From Stratiolaelaps scimitus (lineage: Eukaryota > Arthropoda > Arachnida > Mesostigmata > Laelapidae), in contig JABWDB010000002.1 in NCBI GenBank assembly GCA_019614645.1, positions 24,913,501 through 24,977,500 on the forward strand: a DNA stretch of 64,000 nt. The letters are read 5' to 3'. Below the pieces are notes generated by a model that saw nothing but the letters and a program-made list of their open reading frames with translations, searched no databases and was not told the origin of the DNA. The translations under genes and the position numbers were made by a program. Positions 1 through 12,900 of this stretch are shown here, piece after piece; positions within the stretch are counted from its first letter, which is position 1, and the number at the start of each line of letters is the position of its first letter.

Positions 1-2890
1 ATGAATTTTAAGATTGAGACAGCCACCCATGCAAAACCCTCTGGTTACAAGAAGCACAATGTTTGAGGGTGATGAGCACGGAGAAATGAACGCTGCTGAT
101 TGAGCGTTGCAAGGTGTACTAAAGTGCAAATTGTCAGAAAATAAAACCAAGAAAAAAGCGAACACCAGGGCAGCGCCTCATTGGCAAAACAGGACCAGTA
201 TAAACAGGAGTCGAGTTAGCCGCCGCCCGTCAGCGCTGTCAAACTCGGACTCGAGTTACAAACTTGGTCAAACGTTCGCTGTGCCTGCCGCAGAATGTTC
301 TCGAACATCTTTGATTGCCACCATCGGAAGGGGATTCCTAGGACGTGTACGTGATCAAAGTCAAAAAAAGCAACAGTTTAAGTAGTAGCAATGCAGCCGT
401 CATTTCGCCGATAAGATTAGATAATGAATCCCGAAGCTAACACTCAGTTAGCGTCTCTGTTCTCGTTAGTCCATTAATGCGGCCACAGAAATCGTAATTT
501 CAAGTGTGAAAAACGATCGATAGGAAGCGAAAGGTCTAATTAATCATTCGTAAGAGCCATTGCTATGGTCAAATTCGCCTAAAAATATATAAATATATAT
601 ATATGCTTAAAATCGTATATTGCTAGCAATAGGTATCGATGTTTGGAGATTGGTAGTGGCATTTAAAGGGATTGTCTGTCTTATGAAGCAATGCCGAAAG
701 CAGTTGTACCGTGGACGTTAAATGTTGGCTGTGAGTCAGCCTGAAAAATTTAAAAAAAAGGTGCCACCTAGTTTTGCTTATAACTTGATTAGATTGACTT
801 TATCCGTTTTCATCCGTGGCTTTTTATTGTGCATCTTTTTTCGCGAATGTTGCTAATAGTTTACGAATCCTGACCCCGTTTTTGTAGAACTTGTTTGCTG
901 TCGTTAGTTCTATTTCTCTTCGTTGTGTCACTCGTATGGGCCGCAGCGCTCATTTACTGCCCCGGTGGTCTTCCTGCATTTGACGATCTGAGTTGCCACA
1001 TGTGCCATTTAATTTCATTGGTAATTAGTTTAAATTCTGACCCTAGATATTCCGCCCCTGCGTTTGCAAGAATCGTCCTTCCAAACCTGTTACCATTGTG
1101 GTTTGTTTTTAATAATAATTGTCACAGTATATATATATATATATTATTTTAATAAAGAAAATAATTTCGTAATGTGGTGAGTATTGCGTGATAAGGGTAC
1201 GGCGATCAGGGCCCTCATTTCTATGACTGCGACAGCGTTGCCTCGCCGTTTTAATTATTCTGAATATCGGCTCGGCAAGGCGAAAATGATGCCAGCTGGA
1301 GAATACGCAGCGGATGCTGATAATAATGGTAATGACTATATGACTCATCCATAATAGAATGATTGGTATATTAACAGCTGTGATACTTGGACAATATGCA
1401 ATAATAGACGATTTTTTTTTATTAGTCTGTCGTTTTGTTCACTTTAACCCTGACGTATACACACTCACAATCATTAGCAGGGCTTCAGATCTGCCAATTG
1501 ATAATCGATGCCGAGCCAGACGTCTGACGCTGAAGACCGAAGACAACAAAAAGTGACGCCGCGAGAAGTAACCATTTGCGCCGTAATCACAACGACGGAA
1601 ACTTTTAGAGACAGTTATTGATATCTTAGCTCAGCAGTGATAACACATAACGGCGACTTTATTTCTGATGGCTCTGATTTGCCTCGAGGAAAATTCGCAA
1701 GCCCCCAAGGAAATGTTATCTTTGTTTTAGTTTTGCCTCACCCTGTACACTCTCCTCAGTAAAGTATCGTTATTAATAAACAGTGTGGGTAATGGTCTCG
1801 ACGAAACGAGTGATTCTATGATTGTTCAGGGCCGCTATTGGTGGGAAACCAAGGGTCAGGTTTAGGGTCAACGTATAATAGATGTAAAACTAACCGGGCG
1901 AGACGAAGAACTTCGCGACTTGAAGACACAGGGGTAACAGACGATGATTGATTTGATTTGGTGATCGCACTCGATCGCAGTGAATAGTCATGAGTGGGAA
2001 GAGGTTAATTAGTCGCTGTCATTAGGCAGGTGGTGATATTATTCTTATTTACAGCGTAGTGCATACAAAGCACGTGGGGGAGTGTGATAGAAATCGACCT
2101 TGTAAACCCTGGTCGTATTCAGTACTATACGATCTAAATTTCACGAACAGGGCGATTTCAAAAAGACGTTTTACGCTTTCAACGGCATTTTGCTCTAAAA
2201 CTGTTCCTTATTTTTCAAACACATTTTCTATATAAATTGGTATGGAACGAATAAGATAGTATCAAGAGTATTGTGTTTGAGAGCTTAAAATGTCGACTAG
2301 TCTGTCATATGGTAAAAAAAAAAAAAAGGTTTGTTGGTTTATTGAAGGAGCTGCAATTTTATGGTATGGTTGCACTTATAGCTTATGAATCTGTTAGGAA
2401 TATTCCTGCTTCGGGGTTGTTGTAACCGTCATAGTGGATAAATTCGAATTTCATCCAGTGACCAGCTCCCACGTTGTTCTGCAGCAACCCCACTGGAAAC
2501 GTTGGGCGGGCCTTATATGTGCTCATGCTATGTTTATTCATACATTATTCATGGGTGCAGCACGCTTTTTCAAGCTAGCTGCATACTCATTAGCGATTTC
2601 TGTTCACTTTTGGCACTCATTTTAGCTACCTTGCTCTGTCCACCAAAACGTATCAAAAACCAAAGAATTTCTTCAATTTCTATTGCCCGAGGAAGTGGCT
2701 GCCGTCCAGCGTTCGTCTCTGATTTCTATTCTCTAATATCTAAATTCTGCGCAACCCCTTATCCAGAAGCAAGTTGAGCAGCATATCTAGGCATCGGCTA
2801 CGAGGACACCAGCTAACAACGGTAACAGGAAGCTATCATTTCGACTCTCGCTACTAACTAGACTGTAGCCTAAACAAGCAAACTTTTCTT
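1..2890. other. Intergenic, no gene recognised
   Basis: I find no convincing coding exon on either strand here. The stretch is AT-rich with short (TA)n tracts near 590-604 and 1127-1144 and a poly-A run near 2313. It carries one copy of a 90-bp dispersed repeat at 661-750. The open frames present are short, unlike any family I know, and lack paired splice signals. Confidence 0.6.
661..750 (+). repeat. Dispersed repeat, copy 1 (90 bp)
   Basis: This segment aligns without gaps to 37994-38083 in the same orientation, with 12 mismatches over 90 bases by my count (about 87% identity). Both copies begin ATTTAAAGGG and share a conserved core around GCCGAAAGCAGTTGTAC. I see no flanking target-site duplication or terminal inverted repeat, so the class of element (SINE, MITE or other) is unknown. 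Confidence 0.75.
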
Positions 2891-4290
2891 TGAGATCATT
2901 TCGAACAGAAGTCGAAGATGAGCACACATCTAGCGGTCGTGGGCTGCCCCTTATCGGCAGACTGGGCTAACTCCCGGAGCTCGGAGAGAGCCATATTCCC
3001 CTCCCATCTTGCATCCTCGGGTGGCGTTGGACGAACTAACGAAGATCCCTGGGCCATGGCGGAGCTTCCGAACGGCGTCAATCTCTCTCGTCAGGCACCA
3101 CCAGTTCAGCCTAGACTGCAACAGTTGAGCCCGGACAAGTCGTTCTTCTTTCTGTGAAACAATAGAGACAGATTGATACGAAGTGAAATAATAGTGGGGA
3201 GCGGAGGTTGATTCAAGGACGACCGGACAGAGAGTGTCCAATCCGCCAAACAGACGCTTTGCTTGCGTAGTGACTGCCGAACGCGAATACGTCAGCGAGG
3301 GCGAGCTGGTGAAAGGAAGGCTGTTATTTTTTTCGATTGTCTAGATGACTGGTACGCAGCTCGTAGGCGACATGTTTTTACGTGCGACTCTCGATCGCCG
3401 GATCCTCTACCTGAAGAAGATCGAGCAAATGAAAGGGCAACACGGACAACCACGACGTGCTACGTTCATGCTGCCAGGCTAGGCAGAAGACCGCCTTAAG
3501 TCATGAAGACTGGTATCTGATGCCGTCTGGCATGGACTATCGAGAGGTTCTTCTATAGGAGCCTTGACTACGTCTCTAATTGAAGGCTGGATACCACCGT
3601 CGGCGACGCCTTAGTATCGGTCGATACGCTTGAGGACCACAGCGAACTGCGTCAAGGAAGGAAGGCAGGCAGACAGGCAAGGTGGAGGGTTACGGACCAG
3701 CCCGGACGGACTAGTGAAGAACGAAGACAGCAGGAAGAGGTGGCGCCAGCGGGCCAGACGCTCACTGATCAGACTCTGATGAAGACGTGATGATACCGAG
3801 CCGCCATGGCGAGTCGGACAACGATCGAGTGAAATTCGGTCTCAAAATTCTCGTCGTCGAGAGATTCCGCGTTGCAGAGAGACTGATCGGCCGATTGACG
3901 GGGGTGCTGCAGAGATAACGAACTGGTGGCATCATTGGGGAAGATCCGTCGAGGCTGACGTTGCGAGATTTCTAGATGACGAAGCCACTCAGCTAGACAG
4001 CAGTGAGCCAATGGGAAGAGAGAGAGAGAGAGAGAGGGACAAAGCGAGAGAGAGAGAGAGGCGATCTATCGGACCGCGCCAGTTAGTAAGCGGTGCTATT
4101 TGAAGAAGGACCAACTCATGGATTAGGCAGGCCGCTATGCCACCGACTGGTTCCCGTTCATATGTTGTCGCCGTCACCCCGGGCCGCGTCACCGTATGTC
4201 GCCAAATGCCGCACGATTTACTACTGCCGTTGGTTACTTCTTGAATTCGGTCGACGACGCCTACAAGTCGGGTAGCCTAAAGTAGTCGGT
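2890..4290. other. GC-rich low-complexity stretch, possible 5' flanking DNA
   Basis: Base composition shifts to GC- and CpG-rich with many overlapping short open frames on both strands, including a (GA)n run at 4015-4061. None of the frames resembles a known protein. Together with the similar stretch at 7640-9120 it may be promoter or noncoding 5' exon DNA of the BAMBI-like gene starting at 9364. That is inference from composition and position only. Confidence 0.3.
4015..4061. repeat. (GA)n microsatellite
   Basis: Two GA tracts interrupted by a short GGGACAAAGC spacer. Confidence 0.9.
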
Positions 4291-7200
4291 GTTGGCTATG
4301 TCTCGTGAGGGGTTTCGTGAAACATTCATGCGTATGTGTATGGATATCATTCTCGACAGTTCGATTTTTATTCTGTTCTCAGGAGAATCAAACGATGATG
4401 GGCTACAGGATACCGGTCGTGGTTGTTCCCTTGCGAACGCACATACTATAGTGAGAATATATTGAAAGCAGTTTGTTGCAACGATTAAAACTAGCCGTCA
4501 GACTATTACATTGTCTAACGATCTGAATAGCGAAGGTTGACTTTTTTTAGCATGTCCCATTACGGCTGTTTCTACATCACGGCAAATATTATTATCAAGC
4601 TTCTGCTGAGCTTCGTTTTTAGCAGCTGTGTTCGATAATTTTATGTAGTATCAAGATAATCAGCTCGGCTCATTTAAAGTTAGATAAGCATTGTTTACGG
4701 ATTATTGCTTATAGTTCCAGTAGGGTATAGTTAGCTATTCGAGCTTTGCGGTTAAGTCGGCCATAAACGAGCTACTAAGATCAAACAAAGAGTGCATATA
4801 TGTACAGATCAAGTGATGTGATATGCAGTGAGTCTTATGTAATCGTTTGGAACGACTTAAAAACTGGCTTTAAGGCGCGAATGTGTATAGCGGATCGACA
4901 CCATTGTAAACTAGCCATTTCATTTCGCTGAGGCTACACAGTGGCACATATATATATATATATATATATCTCCTGTCTCGTGGCGACCTGTAACGGTAAC
5001 CTAACGTCTCATTGCGATCTCCTTTGCAATAACTGACGGCCGCCTTAAGACTGAAGTGCAACCCGTTCGGAAGGTTAGTCTCCGCCTTTCACGATTGCGT
5101 AACGGCCTCGTCAATGCTACAGAACGCAAGGTGATCGGCATCAACCGCTTGAGCTATTGTGGCTCAGTCGAAGCTCTGCGAAGCCATTAAAAGAGGAGAG
5201 GAGCGTTTACTTTCGTTGGGTCAGAATGACATCATCATTCTGGTGAACTGAGAGCTCAAAATTGAGTTCAGCATTCTATAATATATGGATAAGTATATAC
5301 AGGCTCGAGTGAGAGAAAAATCGGAATCTTCCTTTGGTGGGTCCATGAAGTAGTTTTAAGACCGTCATCGGTACACATAAATATTTACAAGATGCGAATC
5401 TCGCGAACGTTCCAATTTGTGGAACTCGATTGAATCGAACTATCGAATTCATTAGTTGGAACTGAGACTCTATCTGCTGGGCCCGTGTTTTTTTTGGTAA
5501 GTGATAGTACCCAAGAATGCGTACTAAACGTATTTATTGCTCAACTTTACAAATATGAATAAAACTACAAATGGTGAAAGCTGCTGAAAGTATAAAATTA
5601 TTTGGGCTGAAGCAACATTTCTCGGTGGTCACCATGCTGAGCTGGATACTACTGCTACAAGTAGTGAGCTACCTGTATCCTAACAATGAGGTCTGCCTAT
5701 CTAACTAAAACGTATCATCGTCAATCATATACAAGTGTAAGCTATGAATCATTCGAAGTCCGCACGATTGCCCGGGTGACGGTTACAGAGTCCTGGCTAC
5801 TAGACTTCTAATATTGAGTCGAAGTTCGGAAAAAGTTCACATTTAAGCTGACGTGACGCACTCTAATTTCTACAAAATATAATAAAAATATACACTAGCA
5901 ATAATAATAATAATGTACGCTACTTATACAAATTTGATGGCAAAGTGAATATAAACCGATATATTTCAGCCCTGAAACAAATCTTGTAGTGCTCGCAATA
6001 GCTGCTCTGAATGAGTTTCTCAGACTTATCCACAGACAGCTGACTTCGATCTAAAACATTCAATTTATGAATGCGCGGTACTGTACTTCGAGCATAATAT
6101 CCCGAGGAAAGAAGCTCAAATTGGCTGCTGTCAACCGAGTGCGTGGTATAGGGATCATTATGTCAACCAGTATCAAATACAAGCTTCATATATCATTGCA
6201 GGCATTGGAACTTGTGCTACTTTGAAGTACTAAATTTATTATAATTAAATTCAATTTAACGATATTTTAGAAGCATTCTGTAGAAGGATGTATTGAACAT
6301 GCGGCGAGGATTAATAGCAACAAAATCAGTGTGAACAACTGAACGTCTGTTCTTGGAGATCTCGCAGATAACCAAAGGTCTTTGCCTTTGTTTGTATATC
6401 AAGTCCAGAGTAGTATTATATGTTTATGTAACGATCGATGGGAAACAGTTTAATGGCGTAGTTGCCTGCCTACTCTTTAGTGCGTCGGTGTCATTCGCTT
6501 GCACGATCTACAGGGTGATACAAAATTAAAACGTAGTGCAGATGCTAGGTGAGCTAACAGTGCTGAATAGAGGTTAACCACTATTTTGTTCTTTGTAATT
6601 AACAAATTATGCTTTGAGCGGACTACGAACAGGTAATCATTACTTGCTTATCTATATGCATTATAGGAAATCTTGTTGGCAAAATATATCACAACACATG
6701 GGTTGATTTTTTTGTGTGAATTTGAATTTTGTGTGAACAATGTCCAGATGTGGTGGCCATTGGAAGTGTTGTATTTATCATATGTTGCACCTTCTAATCG
6801 TCGACCTTCATTCTAAGAATTGATTAAATTTCATTATCTAGTAAGCCATGCGTTTATAAAGTCTCAAGCGTTTGCATGGATTGTGCCTAATGGCACCGTC
6901 CAGCAATAATCAATCAAAACCAATAATGTGCTTCAATAAAACCGTGCCTTGATCTTTAGATGGTTTTTGTATGCGAAGCAAAAGAGAGATCTATAAGGTC
7001 ACGCGAGACATTGCATCGTACCAGTTACGCTCAACGCACCAGCCGAATGTGAATCACTATATTTGTCTGAGGTGATCTTCAAACGAGTTCTTCGGCATCT
7101 ATTTTCCTTCGATTTTTGTATTTACTTTGTTCGAAATGGCTGGCCTCGATGGAGTCTCGGGGCGGTGGACGGCCAAGATAATAGTAACGTCTTAAGCAGC

Positions 7201-7640
7201 CCACTATCCGCCCTAATGAGTGCCCCATGTCTGCGTTTGACCACCCCTGTTGACGGCAATATCACCGCTCTGATTTCCCTTCACGTTCCTGTTTGCTCAG
7301 TTTAGTTTAGGCTTCATTTTACGGCATGTGGGACAACTACTATTCTCTTGATCGTTACCTCGTCTTCTTCTCTGTCTCTTCTCGTCAACTTCTTCCCTCC
7401 TTCGGGCTATCGTCGCCTACTTAAAAAGTTTCAAACTTCCCATCACTATCATCACCAACAGAAAGCAGCAATTGGTGTATCTTCTGATCTGCTGCTTCTG
7501 TTTTCTCGGCACGTAAGTATTGGCAGGGGTTGGATTAGTGACAGGGAGGTGGGGGAGATTTCGAGTCGGCATCCCCGTCTCTGCCCCAATGATATCCTCG
7601 AGGATCATCTAAAATATTTTTAGGGATTGGACGCATTGCT
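4291..7640. other. Intergenic, no gene recognised
   Basis: AT-rich sequence with a (TA)n tract at 4947-4969 and a short (AAT)n tract near 5899-5912. The 9-mer TACAGGGTG occurs at 6509-6517 and recurs elsewhere in the window. I see no exon that can be supported by homology or splice-site pairing. Confidence 0.55.
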
Positions 7641-9363
7641 AATCAGTGTGATCCTCGGCCGTTTTCTTCATTGGGCGGCCGCAGCCAGCGATCGGTAGTC
7701 GCGACGTCATCGGCGAGATGCTTCAGCTGGTACCACGACGAGGGCTTTTTAGTGGACGACGTTGATGCTGATATCGCCGAAGATGATACTCGAAAGATAT
7801 GATAGTAGCCTGCAGTAGTAGTGCGCCGAAGTGTCCTCTCAGTGACTTTCTGCTATGGCAGCTGGGGAGGACCGCAACAAGAGAATCGCGGCAGCCAGCG
7901 GCATCAACCGCGGTTGGTGGCGGTAGCAGCAGCGAAACAGCACAAGACAGACGTCACCGTTCAGAGAGGAAGTTGCCCGAGCGATCATCGAAGTTTTCTC
8001 AGTCACCGCAACGGCATTAGCTGGCCCTACCATCTTTGAGGGCACACGGCGCAATAAGCAGACAGACGGAGACAGAGAGAGAGGGATGACGGTCTTCTGA
8101 GCGCATAACGCATCCGCCGACTGTGCCGACTCGTCAATCCACTACCCCCAAACCCCAAATCTCCAACCGCCGTCCTGAGCCATTATCTGTGTTTCTTTCT
8201 CGCTGTGCCGATTGCTTCAGCCATCGATGATCGTAGTCATCGATAACGTCTAGCCATTGCGACCGGACGATGCCTGGGGATGGACTGGGGTTAAACAAAC
8301 AGGCACCGAAGACACCAAAGCGCTACCGATGAAGAAGTTCGCTTGCCCGTTGCTAAAGAGTCAACCTGCAGAAGGCGAACGAAGTAGAAGAAGAGATACT
8401 TGAGATGATACCACCACCACCACCAGCAGCAGCACGACTACCGCTGCGGCAGCAGACCGCCCGCGACAGCCGATCCCGGCGCCGCCGCCGTTGCTGCTGT
8501 GTCTGATACCACAGTCGTCGTAGTGGACCATGTCCGTCGAACGATTTTCTCTAGCCGGCTCGTCGGCTGCCTCTCGCGTTGGCCAACAGCCACAACCACA
8601 GTAGACAGTGAGCGTCCATCGATCCACCACCGGGTAGTCATTCAGGCCGGCCGGCAATCATCCGCAGTAATCTCCAGCGATCGGCGGCCACCGAGTCTGT
8701 CTGTCGCCAGAGGCTGATGCCGAGACGCCAGAGTTGTTTCTACTGCTGCTGCTGCTGCTGTCGCCGCGACGACGACGGTGATTGTTCTACGGGAGCGAGC
8801 CCAACTGTTCGAAGCAACGGCGGCGGCGGCGGCGGCGGCCGCGCGAAGACGAACCACCTCCTCGCCTGGCGCCTGTTCCTCCTCACCCGTCGAGCCGGCA
8901 ACGCGCGCTACTGACTACCTGAATACCGAGCGGCGGCAACAGCAGATCTGCTGGTGAGCTGCTGGATAAACGAGACGCGGTTCGCGCATAAAAGATCCAA
9001 CTTAGTGTCGAAACGAGAAAGCGCACGAGACGAACCTACTGTCAGATGAGATCGAGCTGTCGAAGGCGTCGAACGTCACTGCCGGAGAATTGTAACGCAG
9101 ACACATAGGCTACCCTGGTAGCTATAGTATCTAACTAGTAGTTGATGAACTGGTGAAGGACAGGCTTACAAGTGGGTGAAGAAGTTGATGTACTGTGAAA
9201 CTGTTGTCGTGGCTAAATTACCGTGTGAATATTCTATGTATGGACCGCTTCCTGATGGTAAATTGTTGCTCGATGCAACTATCTAAGGATATAGTTAATT
9301 TCATCTGTTGATGAGTCGAAGTTCATTGGTAATAATCAGTCTCTACTGGAGACCGAAAAAAAG
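7640..9363 (+). promoter_or_regulatory. GC-rich 5' flank / probable 5'UTR of BAMBI-like gene
   Basis: The 1.7 kb upstream of the BAMBI-like start codon is strongly GC- and CpG-rich, with (CTG)n at 8742-8760 and (CGG)n at 8816-8840. A TATA-like CATAAAAG lies at 8987-8994, but no good initiator sits at the expected distance. An AG at 9338-9339 could be the acceptor of a noncoding 5' exon leading into the ATG at 9364. The open frames here are trinucleotide-repeat translations. Promoter function is inferred from position and composition. Confidence 0.3.
8742..8840. repeat. (CTG)n and (CGG)n trinucleotide repeats
   Basis: A CTG run at 8742-8760 is followed by CGA/CGG-rich sequence and a CGG run at 8816-8840. 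Confidence 0.85.
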
Positions 9364-9412
9364 ATGAAGTTCCTGTTTATCACCGCGCTGTGCGTACTTA
9401 CAGTCGTCGATG
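9364..9412 (+). CDS. BAMBI: BAMBI-like exon 1 (signal peptide)
   Basis: Sixteen codons plus one base encode MKFLFITALCVLTVVD and the first base of a Gly codon, ending at a GTACGT donor. The hydrophobic core and small residues fit a secretion signal. The start has purine at -3 (AAG-ATG). The phase (1) matches the ectodomain exon 18.6 kb downstream, which otherwise lacks a start methionine and signal peptide. Confidence 0.8.
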
Positions 9413-9916
9413 GTACGTACATTAATATTTGAATGAGATCGGTTGGGATTACTATATATTGTGTTCAGTCCTTGTGGAAAGATTAATATCCATCGAAGTA
9501 TCATTGCTGCAGTAAAACAAAGCATGATTAATTAATTCACCACTCATATTTCTAATTACTTACGGAACATACGTATAGTTCATATTTTATTAATTATGGA
9601 CCTCCATTGAGACTTTGTTCAGTTTTAAACACTCAAGAAAACCGCCATACAGAGCGTTGCTAGTGTCCCCATGCTTCCTGACTTACTATTGTATTGCTGT
9701 TAATGAATTGTAATGGGAGTGCAGAACTTCTTCCTGTCTGCGCAATTGATTTATACCAGAGTGTACCTTGAATTATCCCATTGTGCTACTTTTAATATAG
9801 AAAGTTCAATTGCGTGCGTCTCTTTTCCATATTATAGTGCAGTCCGTTTTTAGCGTGCCACATGCTATATGCTTGTTATTACGGGATTTAAACTAAAGAC
9901 TTCCTTAGCACTATGC

Positions 9917-9955
<39 letters not shown>

Positions 9956-12900
9956 GGTTAGAATAGTGGCTTAACTTGTTATATCTCTTCTATTTATCTA
10001 TATTAGCACCGAGCAGTCACTATAAAATACTTAGTTCGTCAATATGATGGATCGTGGTGTACTGTTTTAAAAAAAGCTCATCGATTCGATATCGGTGTCT
10101 GGGCCGGTCCAGACATGAACAGCCAGGTGAACATCAATAGTTAGGCAACTAAGCTCACCGTAGTATGAGGACAACATAGGCGAGCGCGCAGTCAAAACAG
10201 TGCTCCCATGCGTCTTTCATTGCCCGTGAGGTGGGAGCATTTCCAAACTCGCCAGGTCTCCTCTCGACAAAGGGGTAGCCACAGAAAAAAACGCCCAGGC
10301 TTGAAGCTTTTTGCTATGACGTTTTTTTTTGTCATTTGTGAATAAATGATTGCCCTCTGATCTAAAGAATAACAGAAGTTTAAGGAGACAATGAATTGAT
10401 TGACTAAATGGAAACACTTCCTTTAGAACGTATTAGATGGAGCCTCGTACGACATTTCGCAACTCGTTAAATGCGCGTTAGACAGACCTGGAAATCGTTG
10501 ACCATTCATTCACGGCGATTCGATTGATGATTGACATAATGCTTCGCCGTCACGGCATGCCATTTTGTACGCACTGAGTTGATATCAGACTGATGATAAA
10601 TATTCTAGTTAGAATCAGGATCCCTGGCAGTGGCGTATCCACACCCACAATCGATTCGGGTGTCGAGATCATCCGATTCAGCCGTGATGTCCGTTGCGTG
10701 AATCGTCAGATCGGCACCGGCATCACGCCTTCCGCGGTCTCATTCAGTACTAATTAATTTGGCCGTGGCGGTGCTGAGATATAATCCCACCATGTAGCCG
10801 TATGCCGTGATCTGTATGCTCGAACAGTTCACTCACGAATTGTGAGCCGAGACACAGTTGCAACAGTGATTAGAATGCTTTAATTTTTCGTCAGCCCGCA
10901 ACAAAAGCGTTGGTCAGCTGAAAGATATAGTCTATGTCGACAATAAATCAATACTGTGAACAGAGGTAGGTAACTCTCTTGGGTAAATAATCCCACAGGA
11001 AGATGTCTAGCTGGTTGAAGCCAGCCTATAAACTTGAGACTGTTTTAGAGAAATGGATAGATAGGCGACAAGATGGTAGATAACGAGAACCGATTCGTCC
11101 AATCTGATTAACTTACCAACGAAAATCGAATGGGAAATATGTAAAAGCATTGGTTTTCACTCTTGTAAGATATAATCTAAGCGGATTGTGCACTTGTCAG
11201 AGTTAAGCGTTTAATTCGGCGTTTACGGTTCGCCGGTTTAAAATGGCAGACCGTTTTGGGAATGTGTTCCGTCTCGGTTAGCAATACAACTGTTGGGGGC
11301 AGTCAACGTACAAATGCCTGTGTTCTAGGACCCCGGTCTGTAGGACCCAGGGACGAACGGCGCTTTCTGTTATGATGTCAGTGGACGTAACGAACTCGGC
11401 AACAGCAGAGCGGGCTGGTCACAGTGTTGGTGTGATGGCGCTTACAGAGTCAGGCTAAACACAAAGCATTCATTCACCGGGGAGGTAAAAACCCTTAGCG
11501 CCTTCAGCGGATAGTGAAAAAGCACCAGCCTTTGGGAAGATCGAAAGGGCTCTCGTTTACTGTTCACAGTGTGAAAAATGATGCCGCGTTCTCTCATTAA
11601 CGTAGGTCTGACAAGCGTGCAATACTATATGGGCCCTAGGCCCTAGGCCGTGGGAGACGTATCCATATGTATGTAGTTAAGGGACACATAATCAGCACGA
11701 GTCTATTTTCGGGGCACCTTTGATTCCAATGATTAGAAAGCACAAATGCACGTCTTCTCGTTGACATTGTACGTTTGACTACGGAAGGTCACACGTGATC
11801 CTGCAGAATAAGCCAATAGGTGTTTGCCAATAACGAGTCCGAAGAGCTCACATTTTATGTAACCTGTGTACCGTAAAACATTAGTCCAATTAACTATCTG
11901 ACAGATTTAGATGCCACGAAATACATTTAGGCTTCTTCAAGGGTCGAGCTCAAATTGTGTGTCAGCTGATTTTTGTCGATGTGGCGGTTGGCAAAAAATG
12001 CTCAACTTGTTCGCCAGAGAATGCCATACGCTCAATACCGAAGTCGAATAGATGAACATTATATTGGGATGTTTAGACATAGTTGGTACATCCGCGATTC
12101 TGTGACAGGGACCTCTGATAATCTACTAGGGACTAGTTGGAGGAATTCGGCGGTCGAGGAATAGAAATAGGACAATAGCAAGGACACATAAGGACACAGT
12201 CCGGCGTGATCAAGTATGTCACATGCATGGTATATACAATAGTGCTCGTCGGGAGGTCAGAAACGAGTGCGTGTGTATGCATGTGTATAGGGATTGTTCA
12301 GCCAATGGTAGATAGATGTCATAGAAGAGATACTATGTTCGATGCGCAGTTGGCGGACTCGATGTGACGAGTGCTTGTATCAGGGAAGTGCATTGTTCAT
12401 CGCGTGCGCCCGTGCAGGAAAGATCGGGCATGCTCAGCTCGGCATCATCGCATGACTGCGCAACCCGTAGTCCAACATTCAGTATCTGTTCGCTACGGCG
12501 TCTCGATCCCAAGTGTCTGATGAGCATTGCGCCTTAGCGAGGAAGTACTTGAGTTCGCCACTTCAGGGGAGTGTTTCGATGTCTACTCCTCAAGAAGCAC
12601 AACAACAACAGAGAAGTAGCCCTTAAGAATGACACCATGGTGCTGTGATCACCAAAGAAACTATGGCACTACTCTACAAACGACCTCATACTACAACTGC
12701 TACTAGTGGACAACTCTTCATAGCCTAAGTTAGCCAATACGAACAGTGTCGAGTCTGACCTAAGTCTGACCGGGATGCCCACTTCATTACTCTTCACATA
12801 TGGCAACATATCGGTCGGTGTTTGCTGCAGACAGAAAGTTGAAGGGACAAACTTCAATCGACGAACTTCAATGAATGGTCTAGTCGACTCGTTCCTCAGT

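Noticed and set aside
8361..8914. Several overlapping open frames in the GC-rich 5' flank
   Set aside because: All are translations of CTG/CGG/CAC repeats on both strands with no recognisable domain.
11630..11655. Doubled GGCCCTA (GGGCCCTAGGCCCTAGGCC)
   Set aside because: Only a two-unit short repeat, too short to suggest telomere, satellite or site-specific function.
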